Part shown: piece after piece, positions 41,031 through 50,083 of the stretch
How positions within the stretch are numbered: position 1 is the first letter of the stretch
Layout: each line of letters opens with the position of its first letter
From: UBA2991 sp965221735
Lineage (GTDB): Bacteria; Chloroflexota; Dehalococcoidia; Tepidiformales; Tepidiformaceae
Direction of reading: 5' to 3'
Assembly: GCA_965221735.1 (NCBI GenBank)
Contig: OZ244910.1
Location: 2,790,001-2,854,000, forward strand
Length of the DNA: 64,000 nucleotides
The notes under the pieces: model-generated
What the model was told of the DNA's origin: nothing
Database searches by the model: none
What the model saw: the letters and a program-made list of their open reading frames with translations, nothing else
Program-made: the position numbers and the translations under genes

Positions 41031-41423
41031 GTGACGGACGAGCGGAACGCCGGTCTGGACGGAGCGCGCGCGGAGGCGGAGCGGCGGGGCGTGGGCGGCT
41101 ACGGCCGCCACGTCTTCATCTGCACGGGTCCGGACTGCATCACGCCCGAGGAAGGCATGGCCGCCTGGACACGGCTCAAGAGCGGCGTGGGCGAGCTGAA
41201 CAAGCGCGAAGGGGCCACGCCCATCTACCGGACGAAGGTCGGGTGCCTGCGCATCTGCGAGAGCGGTCCGACGGCGGTCGTGTACCCGGAGGGGCGGTGG
41301 TACGCGGGGATGCAGCGGGAGGCGCTCGACCGGGTAATCGCGGAGGACCTGGGAGAGGGCCGGGCGGTGGAGGACTACCTGATCGGCGAGAACCCGCTCT
41401 CGACCCAGCCGGACGCTAGTTGA
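41031..41423 (+). CDS. thioredoxin-like [2Fe-2S] ferredoxin
   Basis: A 130-residue ferredoxin of the thioredoxin-fold type. Four cluster cysteines are visible: FICTGPDC in the first half and GCLRICESGP in the second. The YRTKVGCLRICESGPTAVVY block and a C-terminal helix DRVIAEDL are typical of the stand-alone (2Fe-2S) family related to NuoE. The GTG start follows GAGGATTTG. It could carry electrons to the P450s or Rieske oxygenases nearby, though that is only proximity. Its end overlaps the convergent ligase gene by 8 bases. Confidence 0.85.
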   Translation: MTDERNAGLDGARAEAERRGVGGYGRHVFICTGPDCITPEEGMAAWTRLKSGVGELNKREGATPIYRTKVGCLRICESGPTAVVYPEGRWYAGMQREALDRVIAEDLGEGRAVEDYLIGENPLSTQPDAS

Positions 41424-42987
41424 CGCCCCGCTCGTAGCCCTCCCACCAGGGTTCGCGCAGGTTCGTCTTGAGGATCTTCCCGGCGCCGGACTTGGGCAGC
41501 GGCGTCTCATGGAACTCGACGCTCTTGGGGCACTTGTAGCCGGCGATCAGCGCGTGGCAGTGCTCGATGAGGTCGCCGTCGGTGGCGGTCGCGCCTTCGC
41601 GCAGGACGATGGCGGCGTGCACGGCCTCGCCCCAGCGGTCGTCGGGGATGCCGAAGACGGCCGCCTCGAGGACGGCTGGGTGCTGGTAGAGGGCGCCCTC
41701 GGTCTCGGTCGTGTACACGTTCTCGCCGCCGCTCACGATCATGTCCTTCGAGCGGTCGACGATGTAGATGAAGCCCTGCTCGTCGATGCGGGCGACGTCG
41801 CCGGTGTGCATCCAGCCGTCCTGGAGGACGGCGGCGGTCTCCTCGGGACGGTTCCAGTAGCCGAGCATGACGTTGGGGCCGCGGGCGATGACCTCGCCGC
41901 TGCCGCCCGCGGGGACGGGCACGTCGTCCTCGTCGACGACGCGGACGGCAACGCCCTGCACCTGGCGCCCGCAGGAGGCGAGGCGCTCGATGCCCTCGGG
42001 CGTGTCGTAGTCGAGCCACTCGAGGCGCTGGGCGCAGAGCAGGGGAGCGGTCTCGGTCATGCCGTAGGCCTGGGCAAGGATGGGGCCGAAGATCTCGCGG
42101 GCGGCGAGGATGCGGTCGGTGGGCATGGGGGAGGCGCCGAAGAGAAGGGCCCGCAGCGAGGAGAGGTCGTAGTCGCCGACGGTGGGGTGGTTCACGACGA
42201 AGTTGATCATGGTCGGCACGAGGATGGTGGCGGTGACGCCGCAGTCCTGGACGACCTGGAGGAAGGGGGCGGGGGCGAAGCCGGGGATGAAGGCGTGCGC
42301 GCCGCCGGCTGCGGTGACCGAGTAGCAGGCCCAGGCGTCGGCGAGGTGGAACATGGGAGCGGCGTGGAGCCAGACGTCGGGCTCCTCGAAGGCGAACGTC
42401 ATCTGGATGTGCTGGGAGTTGGAGACGACGTTGCGCTGGGAGAGCATGACCCCCTTGGGGAGGCCGGTGGTGCCGCCGGTGTAGCAGAGGTTGATCATGT
42501 CGTCCTCGCGCCAGTCGCGGGCGGCGGCGGCCAGCGGTGCGTTCCCGGCGACGAGGTCCTCGTAGGCGTGCATCCCCTCGCCGGCGCTCCCGGCGAGGAC
42601 GACGACGTGCTCCAGCTTCGGGAGGCGGTCGCGGAACGACGCGAGGAGATCCAGGTACTCGGGGCCGACGAGCAGGGCGCGCAGCTCGCCGTCGTTGATG
42701 ATGAACTCGAGCTCGGGGCCGGAGAGGCGGATGTTCAGGGGGGCGAGGGGCGTACCCGCGTAGTGGGCGGCGAAGTACGTTTCGAAGTAGCGGTGGGAGT
42801 TGTTGGCGAGGATGCCGATGTGGTCCCCGGGCTCGATGCCGAGCGCGAGGATGCCCGCGGCGAGCGAGCGGATGCGGTCGGATGTCTCGGCGTAGGTGCG
42901 GCGCACGTCGCCGTCGATGACGGCGGGGCGGTCGCCGTAGAGAAGCACGCTCCGCTCAAGGATGTCGCCGACGAGCCACTGGCCCAT
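41416..42987 (-). CDS. acyl-CoA synthetase (AMP-forming)
   Basis: A 523-residue ANL-superfamily ligase that activates a carboxylic acid through acyl-AMP to acyl-CoA. The P-loop-like motif is LCYTGGTTGLPKGVMLSQ, the A5 motif is AYGMTETAPLL, the hinge Asp is in GWMHTGDVARIDEQGFIYIV, and the catalytic Lys is in PLPKSGAGKILKTNLRE. A medium- to long-chain or alicyclic acid is likely. The ATG lies 1 base past the thiolase stop, so ligase and thiolase are coupled, forming the CoA part of a catabolic operon. Confidence 0.93.
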   Translation of the reverse strand: MGQWLVGDILERSVLLYGDRPAVIDGDVRRTYAETSDRIRSLAAGILALGIEPGDHIGILANNSHRYFETYFAAHYAGTPLAPLNIRLSGPELEFIINDGELRALLVGPEYLDLLASFRDRLPKLEHVVVLAGSAGEGMHAYEDLVAGNAPLAAAARDWREDDMINLCYTGGTTGLPKGVMLSQRNVVSNSQHIQMTFAFEEPDVWLHAAPMFHLADAWACYSVTAAGGAHAFIPGFAPAPFLQVVQDCGVTATILVPTMINFVVNHPTVGDYDLSSLRALLFGASPMPTDRILAAREIFGPILAQAYGMTETAPLLCAQRLEWLDYDTPEGIERLASCGRQVQGVAVRVVDEDDVPVPAGGSGEVIARGPNVMLGYWNRPEETAAVLQDGWMHTGDVARIDEQGFIYIVDRSKDMIVSGGENVYTTETEGALYQHPAVLEAAVFGIPDDRWGEAVHAAIVLREGATATDGDLIEHCHALIAGYKCPKSVEFHETPLPKSGAGKILKTNLREPWWEGYERGVN

Positions 42988-42988
42988 G

Positions 42989-44173
42989 TCAGGCGACCTC
43001 GAAGAGACCAGCGGCGCCCATGCCGCCCCCGACACACATGGTGATGACGGCGTAGCGGGCGCCGCGGCGCTTTCCCTCGAGGAGGGCGTGGCCGACCATG
43101 CGCGTCCCGCTCATGCCGTAGGGGTGGCCGATGGAGATGGCGCCGCCGTTCACGTTGAGGTTCTCGTCGGGGATGCCGAGCTGGTCGCGGCAGTAGACGA
43201 CCTGGCAGGCGAAGGCCTCGTTCAGCTCCCAGAGGTCGATGTCGTCCATCGTGAGGCCGGTGCGCTCGAGCAGCCTCGGGACGGCGTAGATGGGGCCGAT
43301 GCCCATCTCGTCGGGCTCGCAGCCGGCGACGGCCATGCCGCGGTAGTAGCCGAGGGGCTGGAGGCCGCGCTTCTCGGCGGCGGAGGCCTCCATGAGGGCG
43401 CAGGCGGCGAAGCCGTCGGAGAGCTGGCTGGCGTTGCCGGCGGTGATGAAGCCGTCCTCGCCCATGACGGGCGGGAGCTTGGCGAGACCCTCGGCGTTGG
43501 TGGTCGGGCGGTTGCACTCGTCCATGTCGATGGCGACGTCTTGCTTGCTCGTCTCGCCTGTCTCGCGGTCGACGACGATCTTCGTGACGTTGCTGGTGAC
43601 GATCTCGTCGGCGAAGAGGCCGGCGTCCTGGGCGGCGGCGGTGCGGCGCTGGCTCTGAAGGGAGTACTCGTCCTGGGCCTCGCGGGAGATGTCGTAGCGC
43701 TTCGAGACGACCTCGGCGGTGGTGATCATGGGCATGTACATGTCGGGCGTCGCTTCGAGGACGTTGGGGTCCTGGGCGCGGAAGGAGTTCTGGTTCTTGT
43801 TCTGGACGAGGCTGATGGACTCGATGCCGCCGGCGATGACGGTCTCCATGCCGTCGACCATGATCTGCTTGGCGGCGGCGGAGACGGCCATGAGTCCGGA
43901 CGAGCACTGGCGGTCGATGGACTGGCCGGAGACGCTCACGGGGAGTCCGGCGGCCATCGCAACCTGGCGGCCCACGTTGAACCCCTGCGTTCCCTGCTGG
44001 AGGGCGGAGCCGACGATGACGTCGTCGACCTCGGCGGGGTCGATGCCGGCGCGGGAGACGACGGCCTCCATGGCGGGGGCGGCCATCGTGGGGGCGGGGG
44101 TGTCGTTGAAGGCGCCGCGGTAGGCCTTGCCGATGGCGGTGCGGGCGGTGGAAACGATGACGGCTTCACGCAT
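42989..44173 (-). CDS. thiolase family protein (acetyl-CoA acyltransferase)
   Basis: A 394-residue thiolase that cleaves 3-ketoacyl-CoA. The nucleophile Cys is in SIDRQCSSGLMAVSAA near residue 90, the His in NVNGGAISIGHPYGMSG, and the second Cys in CVGGGMGAAGLFE at the C-terminus. ELNEAFACQ is the usual NEAF box. GGAGGT precedes the ATG. It lies between a small zinc-ribbon-like gene and the CoA ligase on one strand, consistent with side-chain or ring beta-oxidation after the oxygenases upstream. Confidence 0.94.
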   Translation of the reverse strand: MREAVIVSTARTAIGKAYRGAFNDTPAPTMAAPAMEAVVSRAGIDPAEVDDVIVGSALQQGTQGFNVGRQVAMAAGLPVSVSGQSIDRQCSSGLMAVSAAAKQIMVDGMETVIAGGIESISLVQNKNQNSFRAQDPNVLEATPDMYMPMITTAEVVSKRYDISREAQDEYSLQSQRRTAAAQDAGLFADEIVTSNVTKIVVDRETGETSKQDVAIDMDECNRPTTNAEGLAKLPPVMGEDGFITAGNASQLSDGFAACALMEASAAEKRGLQPLGYYRGMAVAGCEPDEMGIGPIYAVPRLLERTGLTMDDIDLWELNEAFACQVVYCRDQLGIPDENLNVNGGAISIGHPYGMSGTRMVGHALLEGKRRGARYAVITMCVGGGMGAAGLFEVA

Positions 44174-44227
44174 GACGGTGGACCTCCAGGGGACGGCCAC
44201 GGCGGGCTCGTCCGCAGCGAGGCGAGC

Positions 44228-44422
44228 CTACCAGAAGCCGGGGCGGTAGCGGATGCCGCGGTGCTCGTGGCCGGCGTCGCCCGCCTTGCGCAGGCGCACG
44301 AGGTGCTTGCGGCAGAGCTCGATGGTGTCGCGGCGGACGTCGGCGGGGTCGTCCCTCCACATGGAGACGGCGACCTCCTCCAGGGGAGGCTGGGTACAGA
44401 ACTTGCAGCGCCTCAGGGGCAC
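44228..44422 (-). CDS. small zinc-binding-like protein of unknown function
   Basis: A 64-residue basic protein starting with GTG: MPLRRCKFCTQPPLEEVAVS, then TIELCRKHLVRLRKAGD. CxxC and a distant CxxxH could bind one zinc. It sits 21 bases after the Rieske oxygenase and upstream of the thiolase on the same strand, so it belongs to the operon; perhaps an assembly or electron-transfer helper. Confidence 0.6.
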   Translation of the reverse strand: MPLRRCKFCTQPPLEEVAVSMWRDDPADVRRDTIELCRKHLVRLRKAGDAGHEHRGIRYRPGFW

Positions 44423-44443
44423 GGCGGGGGCGTTCCCTGCGGC

Positions 44444-46084
44444 CTACTCGCCGTCGTCGTAGGCGACCCACTGGTCGTAGAGGTGGTGGAAATGGCGGAC
44501 CTTCCCCTCCTCGTAGGCGGCCAGGTAGATGTAGGGATCCTGCTTGGTCTTGAGGCCCTTCTGGACCTTGGGCAGGTTGTAGCTGTCCTGGTTGAGGACG
44601 CGGGCGAGGCCGCCCATCTCGGGCGCCTCGGTCCAGTGCTCGTCCGGCCCGAGCCAGTGGATCTGGGCGGCGGGCGGCTTGGGCTTGTCCTCGGGCCAGG
44701 GCGCGAGGTAGATGACCTCCATGATGCTCATGTCGGGATCGTCGCCGTAGGGGCGGAAGCGGTAGACGATGCGGCTGAACGAACCCCAGGGGTGGAAGTT
44801 GGGGAAGAGGTTGTTGTACTGCCCGTCGATGAGCTCGGCGTCGCAGTAGCTATCGACGCGGTCGCCGATGGTCTCGCGCAGGGTCTCGCGCATCATGTCG
44901 GCCATCTTGTGGCGGGTGGCGAAGATCTCGTCGCGGTCGGGGTGGATGTTGCGGTGGGCGCTCGTGCGGGCGGCGACGGTGACGGCGCGGGACCAGTTGC
45001 CGAAGGAGTCGTACTGGTGGTTGGCGCCATCGCCCCCGTAGATCATGAGCTGCGGGTGGGTGGCGATGATGTGGTAGCCTTCCATGAAGGCTTCCTGGTT
45101 GGCCTTCCAGTTGGCGCGCACGACCTTCGCCACGTGCATCTGCTTGTACTTCTTCTCGTAGTCGTACTTCTCGTAGTGCTTCGGCAGATCGCCGAGGTAG
45201 TCCTCGAATGACTCGCTGTCGGGGTCGGGGTTGATGAAGACGAACCCGCCCCAGGTGCCGATCTTCGCCTCGCGCAGGTGGCTGGCGTCCTCGCGCACCT
45301 CGGGGAAGTCCCACTCCGAGGGGATCTCGCGCAGGGAACCGTCGATCTCCCAGCACCAGCCGTGGAAGGGACAGCGGAACTCGGTCGCCTTCTTGCCGTC
45401 GAACTCGCGCAGCTGGCGGCCGCGGTGGAGACAGGCGTTGTTGTAGGCCTTGAACTCGTTCTCGCCGGTGCGGACGACGATCCAGGAGAGGTGGGCGACG
45501 TCGTAGACGATGTAGTCGCCGATCTCGGGGATGTCGTCGACGTGGCAGGCCATCTGCCAGACGCGCTTCCAGAGGCGCTCGACCTCCAGGTCGTGCCACT
45601 TCTTCTGCGTGTAGCGCTCGGTCGGGACCCTGCGGACGCCGCCCTCGAGGGAGTTCTCCATGCGCAGCGTCTCGGGGATGCGCTCGGGATACTGGTCGCC
45701 GTCGAGGAGCTCCATGAAGGAGATGCCGGAGGAGCGGGGGCCGGCGGGGGTGTCGCGGCCGGGGTCGCCGGTGTAGCGGGTGAAGGTGTCGTCGATCTCG
45801 CCGGCGAGGGCGGTGCCGCCGGTGTACTGGGCCTCGGCGGCGGCCGCATCGCGGGTAGCGGTCATGCGGGAGGCGCGGCGAGGGTCGTTCTCGACGAAGT
45901 CGGGGGGAAGCTCGGGGCCGCCGACCCACTGGAGGAGGTGGGGGTCGGCGTACTGCAGGTCACCCTCGAGGTGGATGCCGTCCCACTGGAAGATGCCGTA
46001 CTTCTTCGCCTTCTCGACACGGACTTTGCCGTCGCCGAGCTCGGTGTAGGTGGCGCCGCTGAGGGGATGGACTTCGGACTTCAT
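44444..46084 (-). CDS. Rieske-type ring-hydroxylating oxygenase, alpha subunit
   Basis: A 546-residue oxygenase. An unusual N-terminal extension of about 150 residues precedes the Rieske domain, whose ligands are C218-x-H220 in CLHRGRQL and C238-x-x-H241 in CPFHGW. The mononuclear iron site follows in EAFMEGYHIIATHPQ (His-x4-His). It is longer than usual (420-460 residues); the extension contains GIHLEGDLQYADPHLLQWVG and may be a fused accessory domain. The substrate is probably a hydrophobic ring compound. It is in one transcription unit with the P450 upstream and the thiolase and ligase downstream. Confidence 0.9.
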   Translation of the reverse strand: MKSEVHPLSGATYTELGDGKVRVEKAKKYGIFQWDGIHLEGDLQYADPHLLQWVGGPELPPDFVENDPRRASRMTATRDAAAAEAQYTGGTALAGEIDDTFTRYTGDPGRDTPAGPRSSGISFMELLDGDQYPERIPETLRMENSLEGGVRRVPTERYTQKKWHDLEVERLWKRVWQMACHVDDIPEIGDYIVYDVAHLSWIVVRTGENEFKAYNNACLHRGRQLREFDGKKATEFRCPFHGWCWEIDGSLREIPSEWDFPEVREDASHLREAKIGTWGGFVFINPDPDSESFEDYLGDLPKHYEKYDYEKKYKQMHVAKVVRANWKANQEAFMEGYHIIATHPQLMIYGGDGANHQYDSFGNWSRAVTVAARTSAHRNIHPDRDEIFATRHKMADMMRETLRETIGDRVDSYCDAELIDGQYNNLFPNFHPWGSFSRIVYRFRPYGDDPDMSIMEVIYLAPWPEDKPKPPAAQIHWLGPDEHWTEAPEMGGLARVLNQDSYNLPKVQKGLKTKQDPYIYLAAYEEGKVRHFHHLYDQWVAYDDGE

Positions 46085-46115
46085 GGCCTCTCCTGGTGGT
46101 GTGGGTTCGCCGCGC

Positions 46116-47441
46116 TCAGGCGACGTCGAACTGGACCCAGAGCTCGCGGGGGGCGCGGAAGCCGCCCTCGTTGATGTTGGGTCCGGTGATGCCCTCGTGG
46201 TCGGGGAACCTGGGACGGGGGTTCTTCATGGCCTCGCAGAGGCGCGTGCTCGCGATGATCGCCTCCTGGCGGGCCATCGCGTAGCCCATGCAGAAGTGCT
46301 GGCCCATGCCGAAGCCGAGGTGGCCGGCGCGGCCGTCGGGGTAGCGTCCGGAGCGCAGTTCGCGGCCCATGTGCAGATCGTCCCGGAAGACATCGTAGGT
46401 GTCCGGGTCCTTGAACACACGCTCGTCGCGGTTGCCGGCCCCGAGCAGGAGCGAGATGGAGGCGCGCTCGGGGATGACCTCGCCGTACATCTCGATCTCG
46501 CAGGTGGTGCGCCGGCCCTGGCCGTGGACGACGGGGTCGTAGCGCATCATCTCGGTGAAGACGTTGGTCCAGAGGGAGTGGTCGCGCTGGACCTCCTCGA
46601 ACTGGTCCGGGCGGGTGTAGAGCATGTGGTACCACATGTTGGCGATGGCCTTGTCGGTGGTGTCGCCACCGGCGGCGAGGAGGAGGGCGACGAAGCCCTT
46701 GACCTCCTCGACGTTCATGCGCTTCCCCTGCAACTCGGCAGTGACGATGCGGGAGACGAGGTCCTCGCCGGGATTCTTCGTGCGCTCCTCGATGATCGGT
46801 TCGAGGTAATCCCAGATCTCGTCGCGGGCGTGGATGCCGTCGACGTAGTACTGGCCGGAGCCCATGCCGGCGATGAGGCGCTGGTACCAGTCGACGAAGG
46901 TGTCCTCGTCGTGGCGGGGGAGGCCGAGCATGTTGGAGATGACGCGCACGGGGAACTGGTTCGTGAACTGGCTGACCAGCTCGACTTCGCCGGTGTCGGA
47001 GAACCCCTTCGCGATGTCGTCGGCGGCCTTCTGGGCGATCTTGTCGAGGAGCTCGCGAGCGATCATCTCGATGTAGGGGATGAAGGCGCCGAGACGGTTG
47101 CCAACGAACTGGTCGGCGACGATGTTGCGCATCCAGCGGTGCCGCTGGCTGTTGCCGTACTCGAGGATGTTGGGGCCGAAGACGGAGCGCTCGCCGAACT
47201 TGTAGGGGCCTTCGGGGTTGTAGGTGGCGCGGTCGTAATGCTCGTTGTCCTGGAAGACGCCGACGATGTCGTCGTAGCGGCTCAGCACCCAGCGCCCGTG
47301 GAACCCGTCGCGGAAGAGAGGGCGGTGGTCGCGCAGGCGCTTGTAGAGGGGGAAAGGATCCTTGCGGTATTCGGGGGAATCGAACTCGCGCGGGTCGATC
47401 GCGGTCTTGAGGCGTTCGGCCGCCTTCGCTCCTGCCTTCAT
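46116..47441 (-). CDS. cytochrome P450
   Basis: A 441-residue P450. The I-helix motif is AAGGDTTDKAIANMW, the K-helix ExxR-equivalent is EMMRYDPVVHGQGRR, and the heme loop is FGMGQHFCMGYAMARQE with the Cys at about 384. It differs strongly from the P450 at 7614. It starts the oxygenase/thiolase/ligase operon; the ATG at 47441 is chosen because upstream residues lack homology-like character. Together with the Rieske enzyme it may attack a polycyclic or steroid-like substrate, an inference from context. Confidence 0.92.
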   Translation of the reverse strand: MKAGAKAAERLKTAIDPREFDSPEYRKDPFPLYKRLRDHRPLFRDGFHGRWVLSRYDDIVGVFQDNEHYDRATYNPEGPYKFGERSVFGPNILEYGNSQRHRWMRNIVADQFVGNRLGAFIPYIEMIARELLDKIAQKAADDIAKGFSDTGEVELVSQFTNQFPVRVISNMLGLPRHDEDTFVDWYQRLIAGMGSGQYYVDGIHARDEIWDYLEPIIEERTKNPGEDLVSRIVTAELQGKRMNVEEVKGFVALLLAAGGDTTDKAIANMWYHMLYTRPDQFEEVQRDHSLWTNVFTEMMRYDPVVHGQGRRTTCEIEMYGEVIPERASISLLLGAGNRDERVFKDPDTYDVFRDDLHMGRELRSGRYPDGRAGHLGFGMGQHFCMGYAMARQEAIIASTRLCEAMKNPRPRFPDHEGITGPNINEGGFRAPRELWVQFDVA

Positions 47442-47505
47442 GGTCCGGCTCCCGTCGAGCGCACGGCTCGCTGTAACGGCACAGGATACGCCCTTGGGGA
47501 GGGGG

Positions 47506-48993
47506 CTACAGGCGCTCGCCCCATGCGCGAAGGCCATGTGCAATCTTCTCTTCCAGCCACACGCGGAACTGGGCAGCGACGGCCTCTAGCGCTTCGTCGT
47601 CCGAGGGGCGAATGTCAATGGGGAACTGTCGACCGGAAGTTGAGGCGCTTCTCCAATCTCCATCGTTCCCAGGGTTCATTAGGAGGACTTCCAGGGCCGC
47701 GTAGCGACGAGGCTGGCTCCATGCTGGGTAGAGCACAATGAGCAGTCGCGCGTCCATCTCCGAGCGAGCAGGCAACCCTAGCCGGAGGGCCACCCAGCGC
47801 AAGGGTCGCTTCCCCGCATCAAAGCCATAGCTCGCCAGAGTCTCCTGTACCTGCCCAGGCCACGAGACCTCAATCGCGTCGCCATGCGAGACCGAGGCGG
47901 AGACCACCACGCCCTGTGCCTCAAAGGAGTGTTGCACCTCCGCTGCTATTTCCTCCAGGCGAACGGAGGCCACCTGGATGAGTTCATTGAGTGCCCCGGC
48001 CAGCCGTGGCGTTGTGGCGTCTTGACTCTGACGAGCAGCTGCCGCAGCAGCCTCAATCGCCTGCACGGCCTCCTCGCCACGGAGGGTGCGAATTATCTTG
48101 AGGGCTTCCTGTAGGTCGCTGCGCTGAATGTCCGCGAAGAGGTCGATAAGTGGTTTGAGGTCGCCCTTGTCGGCTGCCTGGAGCGCCGCAATGTAGCGCT
48201 CGCGGTGCTCTTCATCCCTGACCACGAGCACGAGGTAGTCGTCTTCGAGGAGGATGGCGCTCGTGAGAGCGCGGGCCACACGGCCGTTTCCGTCCTGGAA
48301 GGGGTGTATCTGGGCGAAGCGGTGGTGAAGCCACGCTGCCTCGACCTCGGGGCACACCTCCAGTGCCTCGTGCCGCTCGTGCAGGGCGAGTAACTGGTCA
48401 ATCTCGCTCTCGACCTGTTCGGGGGGGCAGTATTCGTGGATGGACCCGTCAGGCTGAAGGGGGTTGTTCGGCCACTTCTTCCAGGCGCCCTTTTCGGATG
48501 CGCGCCACTCTTGCTTCCTCACGTCGCCGGACAGGTCGAGCACATCTCGTGTGGCCTGATTGAGGGTCAAGCGCTGGTGCAGTTCCTTGATGTAGAAGGG
48601 GGTGATCTCCCGCTGGCTCCCGACCAGGTCCATGACCATATCGAGCGCCGCTCGCTGGTCCGCGATAAGCGCTTCCGCATCGGCGCCGATGAGGCCGCTG
48701 GCGTGGTGCTGCCCTAGCGCTTCCAGACCAGCCTCCAGAATCTGGACGGTGATCCCACGATCGAACCGGTAGAGGCGCTCGATCAAGCCCGTCTCGATGG
48801 CCCACAGGAGCTCCAGCTCCTCCTGAAACTGCCTCAGCTTCCCCTCGTCCTTGATGAGCTTGCGCTCCGCGACCCATTGGCGGTGGACGGCATGGAGGTC
48901 TGGGCGGCAGAGATCCTTCCATTTCTCGGGCAAGTCCTGGATGGGCTCCCACTTATGGGCGATGGGCGGAGTGTCGGAGCCGCTGTCAGTCAT
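47506..48993 (-). CDS. Fic-domain AMP-transferase-like protein
   Basis: A 495-residue Fic protein. The catalytic motif HPFQDGNGRVARA (about residues 253-265) is canonical, so AMPylation activity is likely. An N-terminal helix with ETGLIER resembles the inhibitory (S/T)xxxE(G/N) helix, with Arg at the last place. A C-terminal region of about 170 residues (EVQHSFEAQGVVVSASV...) is not a known partner domain to me. Base composition is visibly less GC-rich than neighbouring genes, which suggests horizontal transfer. It stands between catabolic genes. Confidence 0.88.
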   Translation of the reverse strand: MTDSGSDTPPIAHKWEPIQDLPEKWKDLCRPDLHAVHRQWVAERKLIKDEGKLRQFQEELELLWAIETGLIERLYRFDRGITVQILEAGLEALGQHHASGLIGADAEALIADQRAALDMVMDLVGSQREITPFYIKELHQRLTLNQATRDVLDLSGDVRKQEWRASEKGAWKKWPNNPLQPDGSIHEYCPPEQVESEIDQLLALHERHEALEVCPEVEAAWLHHRFAQIHPFQDGNGRVARALTSAILLEDDYLVLVVRDEEHRERYIAALQAADKGDLKPLIDLFADIQRSDLQEALKIIRTLRGEEAVQAIEAAAAAARQSQDATTPRLAGALNELIQVASVRLEEIAAEVQHSFEAQGVVVSASVSHGDAIEVSWPGQVQETLASYGFDAGKRPLRWVALRLGLPARSEMDARLLIVLYPAWSQPRRYAALEVLLMNPGNDGDWRSASTSGRQFPIDIRPSDDEALEAVAAQFRVWLEEKIAHGLRAWGERL

Positions 48994-49045
48994 GGCTACT
49001 CGGTTTCAGGTTCCCACCGAGCCCTGCCCCGCGCAATCGACAGGC

Positions 49046-49972
49046 TCAGGCGAAGGCGCTGAGGACTTCCTCGTCGAGGCGCTGGTAGAGGCGGGGGTTG
49101 TTGGGGAGGCGGGCGAAGATGGCCTCCTCGACGCCCACGTCCTCGTAGCGCTTGAGGACCTCGACGATGCGCTCCGGGGGGCCGATGGCGAGGTCGCGCT
49201 CACGCTCCTCGGGCGACATGCCGCCGCCGTAGCGCTCGCGCCACATGGCGGCCTTGTCGGGGTCGTCCTGGATGACGCAGGTGAGCTGGATAGTCTTCTT
49301 AATCTCGGCGGGGTCGCGGCCGATGTCGGCGCAGTGCTGTTCGAGCACCTCGATCTTGCGGCGGACGAAGTCGGGCGGGCCGTCCACGTTCATGATGTCG
49401 CCGTACTGGGCGCAGGTGCGGAGGGTGCGCTTCTCGCCGCCGCCGCCGACCATGATGGGGGCGTGGGGCTGCTGGATGCACTTCGGCGCGAAGGGCGTGT
49501 CGTCGAGGCTGTAGTACTCGCCCTCGAAATTGACGGGGCCCTCGGTGTCGAAGAGGAGGCGGATGACCTGGACGGCCTCGACGAGGCGGTCGAGGCGCTC
49601 CTTGAGGGAGGGGAAGTCCCAACCGAAGGCGGTGTGCTCGCGCTCGAACCAGGCGGCGCCGATGCCGAGGTTCATGCGGCCGCCGCTCATGTCGTCCATG
49701 GTCGCGATCATCTTGGCGACGAGGGCGGGGTTGCGGTACGTGTTGCCGGTGACGAGGGTGCCAAGGCGGACGCGCTCGGTGGTGGCGGCGAGGCCGGCAA
49801 GCAGGGCGTAGGCCTCGAAGGTGGGGATCTCGTTGCCGAGGTTGTCGACGGGCGGGAAGAAGTGGTCGTAGACCCAGAGGCTGGACCAGCGGCCCGCATC
49901 AACGGTGCGGGCGACGGCGGTGATGTCCTGCCAGCTGGTGGCGTTGTTGTGGAGCTGGGCGCCTATCTGCAT
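49046..49972 (-). CDS. LLM-class F420-dependent oxidoreductase
   Basis: A 308-residue luciferase-like monooxygenase-fold enzyme. MQIGAQLHNNATSWQDITAV, the SLWVYDHFFPP strand, VRLGTLVTGNTYRNPALVAK and MNLGIGAAWFEREHTAFG are the family signature of the F420-using branch; FMN cannot be excluded. It probably reduces or oxidises a cyclic or conjugated substrate in the cytoplasm. It is divergent from the Dabb-barrel gene at 50084. Confidence 0.88.
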   Translation of the reverse strand: MQIGAQLHNNATSWQDITAVARTVDAGRWSSLWVYDHFFPPVDNLGNEIPTFEAYALLAGLAATTERVRLGTLVTGNTYRNPALVAKMIATMDDMSGGRMNLGIGAAWFEREHTAFGWDFPSLKERLDRLVEAVQVIRLLFDTEGPVNFEGEYYSLDDTPFAPKCIQQPHAPIMVGGGGEKRTLRTCAQYGDIMNVDGPPDFVRRKIEVLEQHCADIGRDPAEIKKTIQLTCVIQDDPDKAAMWRERYGGGMSPEERERDLAIGPPERIVEVLKRYEDVGVEEAIFARLPNNPRLYQRLDEEVLSAFA

Positions 49973-50083
49973 GTCGGTCTCCTGTGGAGTGGGGCGAGTC
50001 TACAGGGGGTCCGAGGGGCGTATGCTCGCGGGCATCACGAGGCGGGCCAGGGCGCTCCGCGGTCCGCCGCAAGGAGGATCGCC

